Shown here piece after piece: positions 19,611 to 29,507 of a DNA stretch of 64,000 bases; position 1 is the first letter of the stretch; each line of letters begins with the position of its first letter. Below the pieces are notes generated by a model that saw nothing but the letters and a program-made list of their open reading frames with translations, was not told where the DNA came from and did not search any database. This DNA comes from Mesobacillus persicus (lineage in GTDB: Bacteria > Bacillota > Bacilli > Bacillales > Cytobacillaceae), in contig NZ_FOBW01000017.1 in the NCBI RefSeq assembly GCF_900109925.1, forward strand, positions 1 to 64,000. Direction: 5' to 3'. A program made the translations under genes and the position numbers.

Positions 19611-20231
19611 CTACGCCTGCTGCTTTTTCTTGTCCATTTTATTAAAAACAAGATAGACTGTTCCCATGATGATTCCTGCTGTAAGGCTGGCTCCAAAGAA
19701 GAAGCCCAAGCCAGGGACGAATCTCACCACAAAGAATACAGCAACCACACCAGAAATCATGACGAGGTTTTCAATCGGATTAATAATCATCATCAAGAAA
19801 GAGTTTTTAAAGATTTGTCTAAGTTTTAACTCGTAATGAACATAAATCGGGAACAGATAAAACATGGTCAAAACGGCTACAAACATAAACATATACAAAG
19901 GAATTTGAATCATATTTGTGAAGCTATCCCCTGAATTTCGCATAAACACCAAGTTTAGGACCATTATTCCACCGACAATCACGATGACGAGCCCTAAGCC
20001 ATTACTTCGAATGATTTCGGATTTATAGGTCGTCCAAAAGGTTTGAAAAACCGGGATATCTGTTTCCCCCATGATCCATTTACGAATCACTGCAAACATC
20101 GCAACCGTCGCTGGAAAGAACCCCAGGAGCACCGCACCTAGCAACGTAAAACCAATCCATAATAAATTTACATAAGCAAATCTCATGATCCATTCGGTAG
20201 CCATAAAGGCTCGATTTGCTGTTCTATTCAT
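19611..20231 (-). CDS. yesL: YesL family membrane protein (DUF624)
   Basis: The protein has about 206 residues and five or six predicted membrane helices. The N-terminal pattern of a short head, then FAYVNLLWIGFTLLGAVLLG with the FPAT motif near residue 40, is characteristic of YesL/DUF624. These proteins usually accompany sugar ABC transporters or YesMN systems and have no established activity. Start at 20231 is chosen because GGAGGAGGG lies 5 bp before that ATG; an in-frame upstream start at 20258 lacks a site. It faces the ABC operon tail to tail. Confidence 0.82.
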   Translation of the reverse strand: MNRTANRAFMATEWIMRFAYVNLLWIGFTLLGAVLLGFFPATVAMFAVIRKWIMGETDIPVFQTFWTTYKSEIIRSNGLGLVIVIVGGIMVLNLVFMRNSGDSFTNMIQIPLYMFMFVAVLTMFYLFPIYVHYELKLRQIFKNSFLMMIINPIENLVMISGVVAVFFVVRFVPGLGFFFGASLTAGIIMGTVYLVFNKMDKKKQQA

Positions 20232-20440
20232 ATAATCCCTCCTCCAAACATGAAACAATCTTAGATGTTAAGGGTTTCATTTCGCTCAGTCTGAATATTA
20301 TTCTAATATAAAAAGCCCGTACATCCCTATTATATAGCACTTTTCATCATCTGGGGAACAATTAGCTTAAGTTTTTTCTGGGTAATCATGGGGGTGTTTT
20401 AACCTGTTTTATTAAAATAAGGCTATGTTAAACGGGTGTG

Positions 20441-20627
20441 TTGATTTCCGCTCCAGTCACTCGCTTTCCGCGGGTGCGGTGAGCCTCCTCGCTCGTTCCT
20501 CGCTGTGGGGTCTCACCTGTCCCGCTGCTCCCGCAGGACATTGATTAACTTCCTCGAAAAAGCCCACGCACGAGAAAATGTGCAGTTCATTTTCGAGGAG
20601 TCGAGTGCCTTCCGCTCCAATCAACAG
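20441..20627. repeat. GC-rich dispersed palindromic repeat, copy 1
   Basis: The element begins TTGATTTCCGCTCC and ends with GGAAT-like inverted phrase CCGCTCCAATCAA, with GC-rich arms GTGAGCCTCC and GGTCTCACCTGTCCC inside. It shares these blocks with copies at 24.4 and 31.0 kb. This copy has an extra hairpin (CCTCGAAAA / TTTTCGAGG) in its middle, possibly a second unit inserted. Repeats of this type are common between genes in Bacillaceae and do not encode protein. The surrounding 20232-20701 has no gene. Confidence 0.75.
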
Positions 20628-20701
20628 TTAACAAACTCAGAATATCCTATAAAAAGCTATTAATTACAAATGACACAACAAAAACCCCAAAAGGCCCCCT
20701 A

Positions 20702-21334
20702 TTATTCCCCTAACTCCGCTCGTTTCAATAGTTCACTCACAGTCACAAGCTGAAACCCTTGTGAGGTTAATTCGGAAACGAGTAAGCGAACTGCTTGGAT
20801 GGTTTGTGAGCGGTCTCCAAAGCCGTCATGGAAAATTAAAATACTACCGTTTTTCACACAGCTCATGGATTTTGATAGGATATGTTCCACTCCTGGTTGC
20901 TCCCAATCGTGAGCCTCTAGATTTAGCGCTCCTATCGCGTGATAACCCTTTTCCGACACAGTTAAAGCTGTACTAGAATTATAATCAAGGTACGGAGGAC
21001 GGAAAACACTAGGTTTTTGGCCAGTTACATGATGAATTAGCTTCTCTGTCCGTTCAATTTCGTCCACACGCTGTCCCTGGCTTAATTCAGACATCCTAGG
21101 GTGCGAGTAGGTGTGGTTACCAATTTCGTGCCCTAGCTCATATGCCTGCCTTGCAATTTCAGGATTCTTTTCAATTTGCTCACCAATCATAAAGAAGGTG
21201 GCCTTACCCCCAGCTTCCTTAAAAATTCCGAATACTTGGGGTGTATAAACCGGGTTCGGTCCATCATCAAAGGTAATCGCTACTAGCTTTTGTGACGTTA
21301 CTACTTCGTCGATCATCAACAACTTCTCCACCAA
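20702..21334 (-). CDS. Polysaccharide deacetylase family protein (NodB domain)
   Basis: The 210-residue protein is essentially one NodB homology domain. The metal triad is present: Asp24 of TFDDGPN, and His74 and His78 of GNHTYSH; Arg/Pro of FRPPYL and the late IFHDG block follow. It lacks a signal peptide and starts at TTG 7 bp after AAAGGAGG. Family members remove acetyl or other groups from sugars, such as xylan, chitin or peptidoglycan. Lying at the end of a xylan-related gene run it could act on acetylated oligosaccharides inside the cell, which is inference. Confidence 0.85.
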   Translation of the reverse strand: MVEKLLMIDEVVTSQKLVAITFDDGPNPVYTPQVFGIFKEAGGKATFFMIGEQIEKNPEIARQAYELGHEIGNHTYSHPRMSELSQGQRVDEIERTEKLIHHVTGQKPSVFRPPYLDYNSSTALTVSEKGYHAIGALNLEAHDWEQPGVEHILSKSMSCVKNGSILIFHDGFGDRSQTIQAVRLLVSELTSQGFQLVTVSELLKRAELGE

Positions 21335-21356
21335 ATGTACTCCTCCTTTCCTACGA

Positions 21357-21387
21357 AAGACGAGACCGCCAATTGACAGTCTCGTTC
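21357..21387 (-). terminator. Probable terminator of the aldo/keto reductase gene
   Basis: The arms ACGAGACTG and GGTCTCGT are followed by CTTTC on the minus strand. The T tract is weak, so partial read-through into the deacetylase gene is possible. Confidence 0.5.
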
Positions 21388-21404
21388 GTTCTTACGCTAA
21401 CTTA

Positions 21405-22388
21405 TTAATAAGGTCCTCTAATAAAATCCTTCACTTTCTCATTGTAAAAACGCTGAAGCTTTTCCTGCTCTTCGGTTGTGAATGGCTTTGTATCCAGTGC
21501 CAACAAATTATCCTCGACTTGCTTCACATTTTTAAAACCAGGGATGATGCAAGTAATCTCTTTTTGGTCTAGTATCCAGCGGAGTGCGGCACTAGCCATC
21601 GAGTTACGTCCTTCGGCAATCCACTTTAACTCGTCCGCTAATTCAACACCCTTTTGGAATCCAAGCCCGGCAAAGGTTTCCCCTACATTAAAAGCCTCTC
21701 CGTTTTCATTAAAGCGACGATGGTCATCAGCTTCAAAGACATGATCATTCGTGAATTTACCAGTAAGCAATCCGCTAGCAAGTGGCAAGCGAACAAGCAG
21801 TCCGACCCCTTTTTTATAAGCCTCAGGAATCAACGTTTCTAAAGGCTTCTGGCGGAACATATTGAAAATGATTTGTAGGCTTTTTACATTCGGATTCTCC
21901 AAACAAATAAGCCCTTCCTCAACCGTTTCGACACTAACACCATAGTGACGGATTTTCCCTTCCTGCTGCAAGCGATCAAGGACTTCAAACACTCGACCAT
22001 CTCTTAAAATTTCTGTTGCCGGGCAATGAATTTGATACAAGTCAATCGCTTCGCGGTTCAAGCGGCGAAGGCTATCTTCAGCATAGGCACTTACCTTTTC
22101 ATAGCTATAGTTTGCCGGGTCAAATATGTCGCCTTGTCGGCAAAACTTTGTCGCGATTTTGATTTGGTCTTCCTTGCCTTTTGTCGCCTTGGCCAAAAGC
22201 TCTTCACTATGTCCGTCACCGTATACATCCGCCGTATCAAAAAAGTTAACTCCTTGGTCCATCGCATATTCAAGCGATTTTAAAGCCTCAGTGTCGTTTG
22301 TCTTGCCCCATGCGCCACCGATTGCCCATGTACCAAAGCTAACTTCACTAATTTTAATTCCCGTGTTTCCTAGCTCACGATAATTCAT
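21405..22388 (-). CDS. Aldo/keto reductase
   Basis: The 327-residue protein has the full (beta/alpha)8 AKR pattern. The catalytic Asp and Tyr lie in FDTADVYGDGHSEELL (about 51-66), Lys in KIATKF near 82 and His in YQIHCP near 120. The NADPH-binding end includes IIPGFKNVKQVEDN. Substrate cannot be assigned; many such enzymes reduce sugars or aldehydes. It sits 22 bp after the MBL hydrolase stop and is likely cotranscribed with it and galM. Confidence 0.9.
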   Translation of the reverse strand: MNYRELGNTGIKISEVSFGTWAIGGAWGKTNDTEALKSLEYAMDQGVNFFDTADVYGDGHSEELLAKATKGKEDQIKIATKFCRQGDIFDPANYSYEKVSAYAEDSLRRLNREAIDLYQIHCPATEILRDGRVFEVLDRLQQEGKIRHYGVSVETVEEGLICLENPNVKSLQIIFNMFRQKPLETLIPEAYKKGVGLLVRLPLASGLLTGKFTNDHVFEADDHRRFNENGEAFNVGETFAGLGFQKGVELADELKWIAEGRNSMASAALRWILDQKEITCIIPGFKNVKQVEDNLLALDTKPFTTEEQEKLQRFYNEKVKDFIRGPY

Positions 22389-22410
22389 CTTAACATCTCC
22401 CTCTTACAAA

Positions 22411-23262
22411 CTATTTATGATAAATAAATCTTTCCCCAGGGACCATCATATGAAACTTTTGAAATGGGTACTGGTGAAAAAGGTAATCCACCATATACGC
22501 TGGGTTTTCCCGATTATTTGGAAACAAATCATAGTGAATCGGAATCATTAAATCCGCTCCAACCGCTACGGTAAAATCAACGGCTTCCCGGAAGCTCATA
22601 TTGCCGATAATCCCGCGTGAGGTCCGGAAATGGTCGCCTCCATTGATTGGCAGAAACGCTAGATGAGGTTTAAACGCCTTCACTTGCTCAATCAGTTCAG
22701 GAGTAACAACCGTGTCTCCGCTATGATAGATTCGAATGCCATTTCCTTCAATAAAATAGCCCAATAAACGGTGGTTCCCATCTTCATCGAAATCGTATTC
22801 GGTGTGAGCCGCCGGAACTGGTGTTATTTTAAAACCTTTAATAAAAAGGCTTTCCTGGTCACGTGCTGCAATTAGCTTATCTCCCGTTGCCAGATCCTCT
22901 ACTAACGGTACATCTGGGGCAGGAACGGCAAACCTCGTATGACTCGCCACCTTTGCAATTCCCTCAAGCGTGGGCAGATCTAGATGATCTCCATGCGCAT
23001 GCGTGACCAGCACAGCATCGACGTTTCCGAGCATTCCTGGTTCTACAACCGGCGGAAACGCCCGTTTAAATTCAGTCTCCGGATCCTCTTCTTCGATACT
23101 CCGGGTCAAATAAGGATCAATACAAATCATGCCATCGTCCTGGCTTCCTTTAATCACTATGCCCGCTTGTCCTAGATGCCAAAAGGCAATACTGTCTTCC
23201 TGAATGCGCGTCTCATTCATTTCTTTGACTAAAGCGTCTCCACTTTTATAAACGTTTCTCAT
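22411..23262 (-). CDS. MBL-fold hydrolase, UlaG-like
   Basis: The protein has 283 residues from the chosen start. AGAAGGG lies 8 bp before the ATG at 23262, which also gives a 4-bp gap to galM; the longer frame to 23289 would overlap galM. The metal site is VTHAHGDHLDLPTLEG with the later HTEYDFDEDG, YHSGDTVVTPE and PIHYDLFP. This is the UlaG/YtkL-type layout, some of whose members are lactonases such as the ascorbate-6-phosphate lactonase. A sugar-lactone substrate is only a guess from context. Confidence 0.85.
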   Translation of the reverse strand: MRNVYKSGDALVKEMNETRIQEDSIAFWHLGQAGIVIKGSQDDGMICIDPYLTRSIEEEDPETEFKRAFPPVVEPGMLGNVDAVLVTHAHGDHLDLPTLEGIAKVASHTRFAVPAPDVPLVEDLATGDKLIAARDQESLFIKGFKITPVPAAHTEYDFDEDGNHRLLGYFIEGNGIRIYHSGDTVVTPELIEQVKAFKPHLAFLPINGGDHFRTSRGIIGNMSFREAVDFTVAVGADLMIPIHYDLFPNNRENPAYMVDYLFHQYPFQKFHMMVPGERFIYHK

Positions 23263-23266
23263 CGAC

Positions 23267-24310
23267 TCAACCCTTCTCAATGACTCCAAATTTATATTTT
23301 GTCACCGAAGCGTATGGTTGACCTTTATCTAAAATCATCGACGGAAAGTGTGGGTTGTGAATCGCATCAGAGAATGCTTGCGTCTCCAAACAAATGCCTA
23401 GGTATTTTCTAGACGGAACACCTCTAAAGTCTCCTTCAGGGCTTATGGAATTTCCTGAATACACGACAACTGCAGGTTCATCGGTTTCAACCGTTAACGT
23501 CCGCCCGCTTTCCGCATCCTGCAAAGCGATTTCGTTGTCATGATGGGCATTTAATACGAATGGATGATCATACCCATTTCCGACAAGAACATTTTGCGGA
23601 TGCTCTGAAACGGCTCCCGCCTCAATCTGTCTTCCCTTTGTAAAATCAAATGCTGTATCTGCTACCGCTGCCAAATGACCTGTTGGAATAAACTCCTCAT
23701 CCAACTCCAAAAACTGATCACTTTTCAGTGTTAACGAATGGTTTAATACATCCCTTTTCAAATTGCCGCTTAAGTTAAAATAAGAGTGGTTCGTAAGCGT
23801 TACTATCGTTTTCTGATCGGTTTTGGCTCCATATTGGATCGATAGTTCATTGTCGTTGGTTAAGCGATAGATTACCTCAATCGAGAGATTTCCCGGGTAC
23901 CCTTCTTCCCCGTCCTTGCTTAGATAGGAAAAGCGAACCCCATCATCTAGAACTTCTGCAGCCCAAACGACTTTGTCAAAACCTTTGATTCCACCGTGGA
24001 GATGATTGTTGCCATTATTTTTAGCTAAATGATAGGTTTTGCCATCAAGTTCAAAAGAGGCTCCTTTGATTCGTCCTCCGACACGACCGACAACGGCTCC
24101 GAGAAAACTAGAGTCATTTAGATAGTCATCTAGTGTGTCATGGCCAAGAACCACATTTTCATAACTTCCGTGTTGGTCCGGAGCGATGATTTTCGTGATA
24201 ATGCAGCCATAATTAATCGCCGTCACTTCTAAACCATGGTCATTGATTAACGTATACGAATAGACGGACTGTTGGTCGATTTGACCAAAGTCTTCTTGAA
24301 TCACTTTCAT
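23267..24310 (-). CDS. galM: Aldose 1-epimerase (mutarotase)
   Basis: The 347-residue protein is a galactose-mutarotase superfamily member. The key motifs are NGNNHLHGGIKGFDK (about 99-113, first catalytic His), LTNHSYFNLSG (about 167-177, second His) and the Glu near the C-terminus in LGICLETQAFSDA. It interconverts alpha and beta aldoses. In this locus it would speed conversion of xylose or xylobiose anomers before XylA. GGAAGG precedes the ATG. It is first of a run galM-MBL hydrolase-AKR. Confidence 0.92.
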   Translation of the reverse strand: MKVIQEDFGQIDQQSVYSYTLINDHGLEVTAINYGCIITKIIAPDQHGSYENVVLGHDTLDDYLNDSSFLGAVVGRVGGRIKGASFELDGKTYHLAKNNGNNHLHGGIKGFDKVVWAAEVLDDGVRFSYLSKDGEEGYPGNLSIEVIYRLTNDNELSIQYGAKTDQKTIVTLTNHSYFNLSGNLKRDVLNHSLTLKSDQFLELDEEFIPTGHLAAVADTAFDFTKGRQIEAGAVSEHPQNVLVGNGYDHPFVLNAHHDNEIALQDAESGRTLTVETDEPAVVVYSGNSISPEGDFRGVPSRKYLGICLETQAFSDAIHNPHFPSMILDKGQPYASVTKYKFGVIEKG

Positions 24311-24386
24311 TTAGATCTTCCTTCCCTTTTAAATGACTTCTGTTCAAACAATTTTTAAAGGCTGTTTGTCATAATAGCAAGGAGGG

Positions 24387-24514
24387 TTGATTTCCGCTCC
24401 AGGCGCTCAGCGAACAGCGGGGCGTGCGGTGAGCCTCCTCGTCGCTGCGCTCCTGCGGGGTCTCACCTGTTACGCTGCCCCCGCAGGAGTCAAGCGCCTT
24501 CCTCTCCAATCAAC
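24387..24514. repeat. GC-rich dispersed palindromic repeat, copy 2
   Basis: It starts TTGATTTCCGCTCCAGGCG and ends CTCTCCAATCAA, with the shared core GCGGTGAGCCTCCTCG and GGGGTCTCACCTGTTACG. The two ends are inverted relative to each other, so the whole can fold into a large hairpin and could also terminate transcription after the GH43 gene. Confidence 0.78.
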
Positions 24515-24572
24515 CGGTTTTATACCAAATTCTACAGTCACAGATTCGTGAAACCTGCCTTTATTCCTTTGT

Positions 24573-26186
24573 TTAAAGACTGTTCCCACGCTCCTGATAC
24601 CGAAAATAATCAAAATCGGCATGTTTTCTTCGACCGCTCAAATCCTGGGCACAGATACCAATAAACGCACCTGTAAACCCTTGGTCAAGCAATACTCCGC
24701 CTACTTTTGTTTCCACATAATCATCTGAAATTTTACTAGCATCCAATTCAGGACCAATCGCTGTCCAAGTGATTCCATCCTTTGAATAGGAGAACTGTAG
24801 TTTTTCATAATGGATGTCTGCTTTTAGATAGACTTTTTCCCAGCCTTCAATGGAAACCGGCGTTTCGAGCGGTTCATCATACGCCCCACGATGATTGGAC
24901 ATAATGCCTAAACTTTTTCCTAGTTCTTCATCGTGACTGATCCAGAGATAGTAATAATTACGGGTATTATAGTAGTAAACCAAGCCGGCCATCTGTTGGA
25001 ACGTCTCTGGTTCAAACTCAACGGCCGTGTCAACCGTAACAGTAAAGGCCTGCTGCCTACGGGCTACAAGGCTTTGGTTATGAGCAGAACTAAATGATTC
25101 GCGCCCGAACAATCGGAGAAAACCAGAACGTTGCTTAAGTGACGCCCAGTCTTCTGAAACTGGTTCACGTAATGAATTAAACTGGATACTAAGTTCATTC
25201 TGAGTAAAATCATCGATTTCTTCTTCCGCTTTAAAAGGAACCTCAGGTAGATTTGGGGCTTCCACTAATTCTTGTGGTTCATTCCCACCACCTGCTAGCC
25301 TTAACCAGCCATCCTCCGTCCAAACGCCTTTTTGAATCGCCGTTTCCCGGCCTAAATTACAGTTCATCGAAGGTTTGAGCGGACGTCCAGTTAAATGAAC
25401 CAAATACAGTTCGTTATTTTGCGTATGTACAATGCTTGCATGTCCTGCCTTTTGCAAGGAAAGCTCTGGATTTCCAGCAGATGTTAAAATCGGGCCAGTC
25501 GGATCCACCTCGTAAGGACCAAAGATAGAAGTCGCACGGGCTACGGTGACCGCATGGTTATACCTTGTCCCACCTTCAGCTGTCATCAAATAATAATAGC
25601 CATTATGTTTATAAAGATGAGGAGCTTCGGTTAACCCCAAATCAGTCCCTTTAAAAATATTGTAAATCGGACCAACTAGCTTTTCTTCCTCAGAAGAATA
25701 CTCTTGCATGAGGATTCCACCAAATGAATTTTTGTTCTTCCGATGATCCCACACCATATTCACCAGCCACTTTTTCCCATCGTCATCATGAAATAGCGAT
25801 GGATCAAATCCACTGCTGTTCAGGTAAATCGGCTCAGACCATGGTCCCATAATATCCTCTGCAGTAATCAGGTAGTTATGCGTATCCTTAAATGGCCCAA
25901 TAAGCGTTTTCACATCGGTGAAAATTAAATAATACGTTCCTTCATGATAGCTTAAACATGGTGCCCAAATGCCACCAGAATCAGGATTCCCGATCATATC
26001 GAGTTGACTTTTACGTGTTAAGGGATGGGTTAACAGACGCCAGTTCTTTAGATCCTTTGAGTGATGAATTTGCACACCAGGAAACCATTCAAACGTCGAG
26101 GTAGCAATATAATAATCATCCTCGACTCTTATAATCGATGGGTCAGGATTGAATCCTGGTAGAATCGGATTTTTAATATAGCTCAT
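24573..26186 (-). CDS. xynB: GH43 beta-xylosidase
   Basis: The protein has 537 residues from ATG 26186, chosen because AGGAGC lies 6 bp upstream; the frame is open 17 codons further. The N-terminal five-bladed propeller carries the GH43 triad: Asp15 in GFNPDPS, Asp128 in SSGFDPSLF and Glu187 in LTEAPHLYK. Spacing matches characterised XynB/SXA xylosidases (Asp14, Asp127, Glu186). The C-terminal beta-sandwich (DUF1349-like, about 320-535) completes the active-site pocket. There is no signal peptide, so it hydrolyses imported xylo-oligosaccharides to xylose in the cytoplasm. Confidence 0.95.
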   Translation of the reverse strand: MSYIKNPILPGFNPDPSIIRVEDDYYIATSTFEWFPGVQIHHSKDLKNWRLLTHPLTRKSQLDMIGNPDSGGIWAPCLSYHEGTYYLIFTDVKTLIGPFKDTHNYLITAEDIMGPWSEPIYLNSSGFDPSLFHDDDGKKWLVNMVWDHRKNKNSFGGILMQEYSSEEEKLVGPIYNIFKGTDLGLTEAPHLYKHNGYYYLMTAEGGTRYNHAVTVARATSIFGPYEVDPTGPILTSAGNPELSLQKAGHASIVHTQNNELYLVHLTGRPLKPSMNCNLGRETAIQKGVWTEDGWLRLAGGGNEPQELVEAPNLPEVPFKAEEEIDDFTQNELSIQFNSLREPVSEDWASLKQRSGFLRLFGRESFSSAHNQSLVARRQQAFTVTVDTAVEFEPETFQQMAGLVYYYNTRNYYYLWISHDEELGKSLGIMSNHRGAYDEPLETPVSIEGWEKVYLKADIHYEKLQFSYSKDGITWTAIGPELDASKISDDYVETKVGGVLLDQGFTGAFIGICAQDLSGRRKHADFDYFRYQERGNSL

Positions 26187-26214
26187 TTGCCCGCTCCTTT
26201 TTAGATAAAATTGA

Positions 26215-26246
26215 AAGAAAGACCCCACATTATGCACGTGGGGTTT
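26215..26246 (-). terminator. Terminator of xylB
   Basis: AAACCCCAC / GTGGGGTC arms followed by TTTC lie 16 bp after the xylB stop and separate it from xynB. Confidence 0.75.
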
Positions 26247-26261
26247 AGAGGATAAGTCAAA

Positions 26262-27761
26262 TTACTTTCTAAATTCTCTTAACTGATCGTTAAGCGTTTT
26301 TGTTTGTGTGTACACTTGCTGATAGATTGCGTAGATTTTTTTGTACCTCTCTACGTTTTCTGGAATTGGGTGATACGTTTTCGATGTTTGAATAAAGGTT
26401 TCGGCACATTCTTTCAAAGAGGTAAACCAGCCTGAACCGTAAGCCGCTAGCATCGCTGCGCCCATTCCCGGACCTTGTTCACTTGTAAGCTTTTCAATTT
26501 TCGCATTGAAAATATCTGCTTGCATTTGTAACCAAGTTTCGTTTTTCGCTCCGCCACCAATGGAGATGATGGTATCAATCGTCTTGCCACTATTTCTAAA
26601 GATTTCAATCGAATCATTTAGAGAGAAGGTAATTCCTTCAAGAACCGAGCGAGCAAAATGCTTGCGCTCATGGGCAGCATCGACACCAATAAAGCTACCA
26701 CGAATATTTGAATCCGCATACGGAGTTCTCTCCCCAACAATGTAAGGAGTAAATAATAATCCGTTGCTACCTGCAGAAACTTCATCCACGCCTTCTAAAA
26801 ATTGATCAAATGCTTCTTCTTTCGCAAATGTGTCTTTAAACCAGCTTAAGCTATACCCTGCAGCCAGCGTTACACCCATCGTATAATAAGTATTTTCTTC
26901 ACTATGGTTAAAATAGTGAACCTTGCCTTCAAAATCGAGGTCATTTCTTTCTTCATAAGAAAGAACAACACCAGAAGTTCCGATACTGCATAAGGTTTTG
27001 CCTTCAGCTAAAATCCCAGATCCAATCGCACCACATGCATTGTCTGCACCGCCTGCGAACACCTTTGTCGCTTCGGATAATCCTGTTGCTAGGGAAAATT
27101 CAGCATTTACCGGTCCAACAAAGCCATGAGATTCTACTAATGGTGGGCAGAATTCAGGAGCTAGGTCGAACAGATTTAAGATTTCTTGACTCCACTCACG
27201 CTTCGCCACGTTTAACAACAGCGTACCTGCTGCATCTGAGTACTCCATATGAATGTTTCCAGTCATTCGGTAACGCAAGTAATCTTTAGGAAGCATAAAT
27301 ACACTAGATTGTGCGAAAAGCTCAGGTTCATTTTCTTTTACCCAAAGGATTTTAGGTAGTGTAAACCCTTCCAAAGCAGGGTTCTTGGTAATCTCTAACA
27401 GTTGTTGTTGGCCAACAACGTCATAAATTTCCTCGCATTGTTTCGTTGTTCTAGTATCATTCCATAAAATTGCATTTCTAAGTACTTGGTTGTTTTCATC
27501 TAATAAAACAAGCCCATGCATTTGTCCGGAAAAGCTGATTCCTTCGATATCGTTTACATCCCCATCAAACTTGCCGATCAGTTCAGCTAAACCTTCTGTC
27601 GTTTTCTCCACCCATTCTTCTGGGTTTTGTTCACTATAGCCTGATTTTTCAATTATAAGGGGATAGGATTTTGACACTTCATTGCACACTTCACCCTTTT
27701 GATTCACGAGCAAAATCTTTACCGCACTAGTTCCAAGGTCAACCCCAATTACGTACTTCAT
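26262..27761 (-). CDS. xylB: Xylulokinase
   Basis: The protein has 499 residues from ATG 27761, which lies 8 bp after AAGGA; the frame also opens at 27770. It is an FGGY kinase with the N-terminal phosphate loop GVDLGTSAVKILL, the xylulokinase motif GQMHGLVLLD (about 77-86), substrate Asp in GGADNACGAIG (about 235) and the C-terminal ISIGGGAKNETWLQMQADI signature. It phosphorylates D-xylulose to xylulose 5-phosphate for the pentose phosphate pathway. It follows xylA but is separated by a terminator, so it may have its own promoter or be expressed by read-through. Confidence 0.96.
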   Translation of the reverse strand: MKYVIGVDLGTSAVKILLVNQKGEVCNEVSKSYPLIIEKSGYSEQNPEEWVEKTTEGLAELIGKFDGDVNDIEGISFSGQMHGLVLLDENNQVLRNAILWNDTRTTKQCEEIYDVVGQQQLLEITKNPALEGFTLPKILWVKENEPELFAQSSVFMLPKDYLRYRMTGNIHMEYSDAAGTLLLNVAKREWSQEILNLFDLAPEFCPPLVESHGFVGPVNAEFSLATGLSEATKVFAGGADNACGAIGSGILAEGKTLCSIGTSGVVLSYEERNDLDFEGKVHYFNHSEENTYYTMGVTLAAGYSLSWFKDTFAKEEAFDQFLEGVDEVSAGSNGLLFTPYIVGERTPYADSNIRGSFIGVDAAHERKHFARSVLEGITFSLNDSIEIFRNSGKTIDTIISIGGGAKNETWLQMQADIFNAKIEKLTSEQGPGMGAAMLAAYGSGWFTSLKECAETFIQTSKTYHPIPENVERYKKIYAIYQQVYTQTKTLNDQLREFRK

Positions 27762-27886
27762 CCATATCATCCTTTTCTTATAAGGCCTTTTCTCATATTA
27801 AGATACTATTTTTATAAATTAAACAGCCAAGGAGAAAAGAGCTTGTGAATTTACTTTTAAAATAACCTCACGAAAACCGCTTCTTA

Positions 27887-27927
27887 TAAAAATGTGCTGG
27901 AGTAATAAAACGCCAGCACATTTTTTA
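27887..27927 (-). terminator. Terminator of xylA
   Basis: AAAATGTGCTGG and CCAGCACATTTTTT arms enclose a 12-base loop, 20 bp after the xylA stop. Confidence 0.9.
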
Positions 27928-27946
27928 TGATTATATTAAGAATAGA

Positions 27947-29269
27947 TTACTCAGAAATTGTTTCTAATAGATACTGGTTGATGATTGCTTTTAGGCGCTC
28001 AGTTCTACCTGAAGTATTTTTAATTTCAGTTAAGCCAAGAGCATATTGTTCAAGCTCACGGAAGTTTGTAGCTCCTTCGACAATCTTCTGACCAATTCCA
28101 GATGTGTAGCTGCTGTAACGCTCTTCAACAAAGTTATCAAGAACCTTATCTTCGATTAACTTGTTTGCAACCTTTGTGCCGACAGCAAATGCATCCATAC
28201 CAGCAATATGTGCATGGAATAGATCGTCCGCATCGAATGAACCTCTTCTAACTTTTGCATCGAAGTTCAATCCGCCGCTGCCTAGTCCATCGTTTTTAAG
28301 GATTTCGTACATTGCTAATGTGTTTGTGTATAGATCTGTTGGGAATTCATCTGTATCCCATCCAAGAAGAGTATCCCCTTGGTTTGCATCCACTGATCCA
28401 AGCATTCCATTGATACGAGCTGTGTGTAACTCATGCTCAAATGTATGTCCAGCAAGTGTTGCGTGGTTTGCTTCGATATTGAACTTGAAGTAGTCTGTTA
28501 GGTCATACTTCTGTAAGAAGCCGATTCCTGTTGCTACGTCGAAGTCGTACTGGTGCTTTGTAGGCTCTTTTGGTTTTGGCTCGATTAAGAATGGAACATT
28601 TAAGCCGATTTCTTTCGCATAATCAACCGCCATATGGAAGAAACGTGCTAGGTTGTCCTGCTCAAGCTTCATGTCTGTGTTAAGAAGCGTTTCGTACCCT
28701 TCACGGCCGCCCCAGAATACATAGTTTTCAGCACCAAGTTCTTTTGCCACTTCTAAGCCTTTTTTCACTTTCGCTGCAGAGTAAGCGAAGACATCTGCGT
28801 TCGGTGAAGTTGCTGCTCCGTGAGTATATCTTGGGTTTGTGAACATGTTAGCTGTGTTCCAAAGCAATTTCGTCTTGCTAGTTTTCATATAATCTTTGAT
28901 CATTGATACGATAACATCTTGGTTTTCATTTGATTCTTTTAATGTGCTACCTTCTGGAGCGATATCCACATCATGGAATGCGAAGAAAGGAACATCTAAC
29001 TTTTCAAAAAGTTCAAATGCTGCTTCGACACGTGCTTTTGCTAAATCTAATCCTTTTAGATTGTCCCAAGGACGGATCGCAGTACCTGCACCGAATGGAT
29101 CTCCACCATCAGCAGTGAATGTATGCCAGTATGCTACTGAGAAACGAAGAAGCTCTTCCATTGTCTTGCCATTTATTTTTTCTTCTGGATTATAATATTT
29201 GAATGCGAACGGATTTTGAGATTTTGCACCTTCATACCGGATTTTGTTAATGTTTTCGAAATAAGCCAT
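27947..29269 (-). CDS. xylA: Xylose isomerase
   Basis: The 440-residue protein has the usual length for class II xylose isomerases. The catalytic His lies in [13 protein letters not shown] (about 96-108), metal ligands in [18 protein letters not shown] (about 230-247) and in [14 protein letters not shown], and the signature [10 protein letters not shown] is present. It converts D-xylose to D-xylulose in the cytoplasm. Expression is under a sigma-A promoter overlapped by a XylR operator, with a cre-like site in the leader. Confidence 0.97.
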   Translation of the reverse strand: MAYFENINKIRYEGAKSQNPFAFKYYNPEEKINGKTMEELLRFSVAYWHTFTADGGDPFGAGTAIRPWDNLKGLDLAKARVEAAFELFEKLDVPFFAFHDVDIAPEGSTLKESNENQDVIVSMIKDYMKTSKTKLLWNTANMFTNPRYTHGAATSPNADVFAYSAAKVKKGLEVAKELGAENYVFWGGREGYETLLNTDMKLEQDNLARFFHMAVDYAKEIGLNVPFLIEPKPKEPTKHQYDFDVATGIGFLQKYDLTDYFKFNIEANHATLAGHTFEHELHTARINGMLGSVDANQGDTLLGWDTDEFPTDLYTNTLAMYEILKNDGLGSGGLNFDAKVRRGSFDADDLFHAHIAGMDAFAVGTKVANKLIEDKVLDNFVEERYSSYTSGIGQKIVEGATNFRELEQYALGLTEIKNTSGRTERLKAIINQYLLETISE

Positions 29270-29310
29270 TGGGTTATTCCTCCTAGTAGGGTTTTAGATT
29301 TATACCAATC

Positions 29311-29326
29311 TTGTAACTGCTTACAA
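29311..29326 (-). promoter_or_regulatory. cre-like catabolite control site of xylA
   Basis: TTGTAAGCAGTTACAA (minus strand) is a palindrome matching the CcpA consensus TGNAANCGNTNNCA with one mismatch. It lies in the xylA leader, downstream of the promoter, the position used for glucose repression in Bacillus xyl operons. Confidence 0.65.
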
Positions 29327-29369
29327 AAGGTTGTATAACACTCTTAATATGTAACCTTTGTACATTCAG

Positions 29370-29398
29370 ATTATAGCATCGTAAACTTTGTTTGTCTA
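29370..29398 (-). promoter_or_regulatory. xylA promoter
   Basis: On the minus strand TAGACA (29393-29398) and TATAAT (29370-29375) are 17 bp apart. The -35 lies inside the XylR operator. Confidence 0.85.
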
Positions 29399-29412
29399 TT
29401 GAATAAACAAAG
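29386..29412. promoter_or_regulatory. XylR operator between xylA and xylR
   Basis: The inverted repeat CTTTGTTTGT / ATAAACAAAG has 10-bp arms with one mismatch around a 7-bp spacer. It covers the xylA -35 region. Binding of XylR here would block xylA transcription without xylose. Confidence 0.85.
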
Positions 29413-29507
29413 ATTTATAAAATATTTTTTTCGCTATTTTATCAGATTGTTTCACGTTGTAAGCGAATTCACTTTTTTCGAATCTATCATATCACCGAGT
29501 TCCTTCT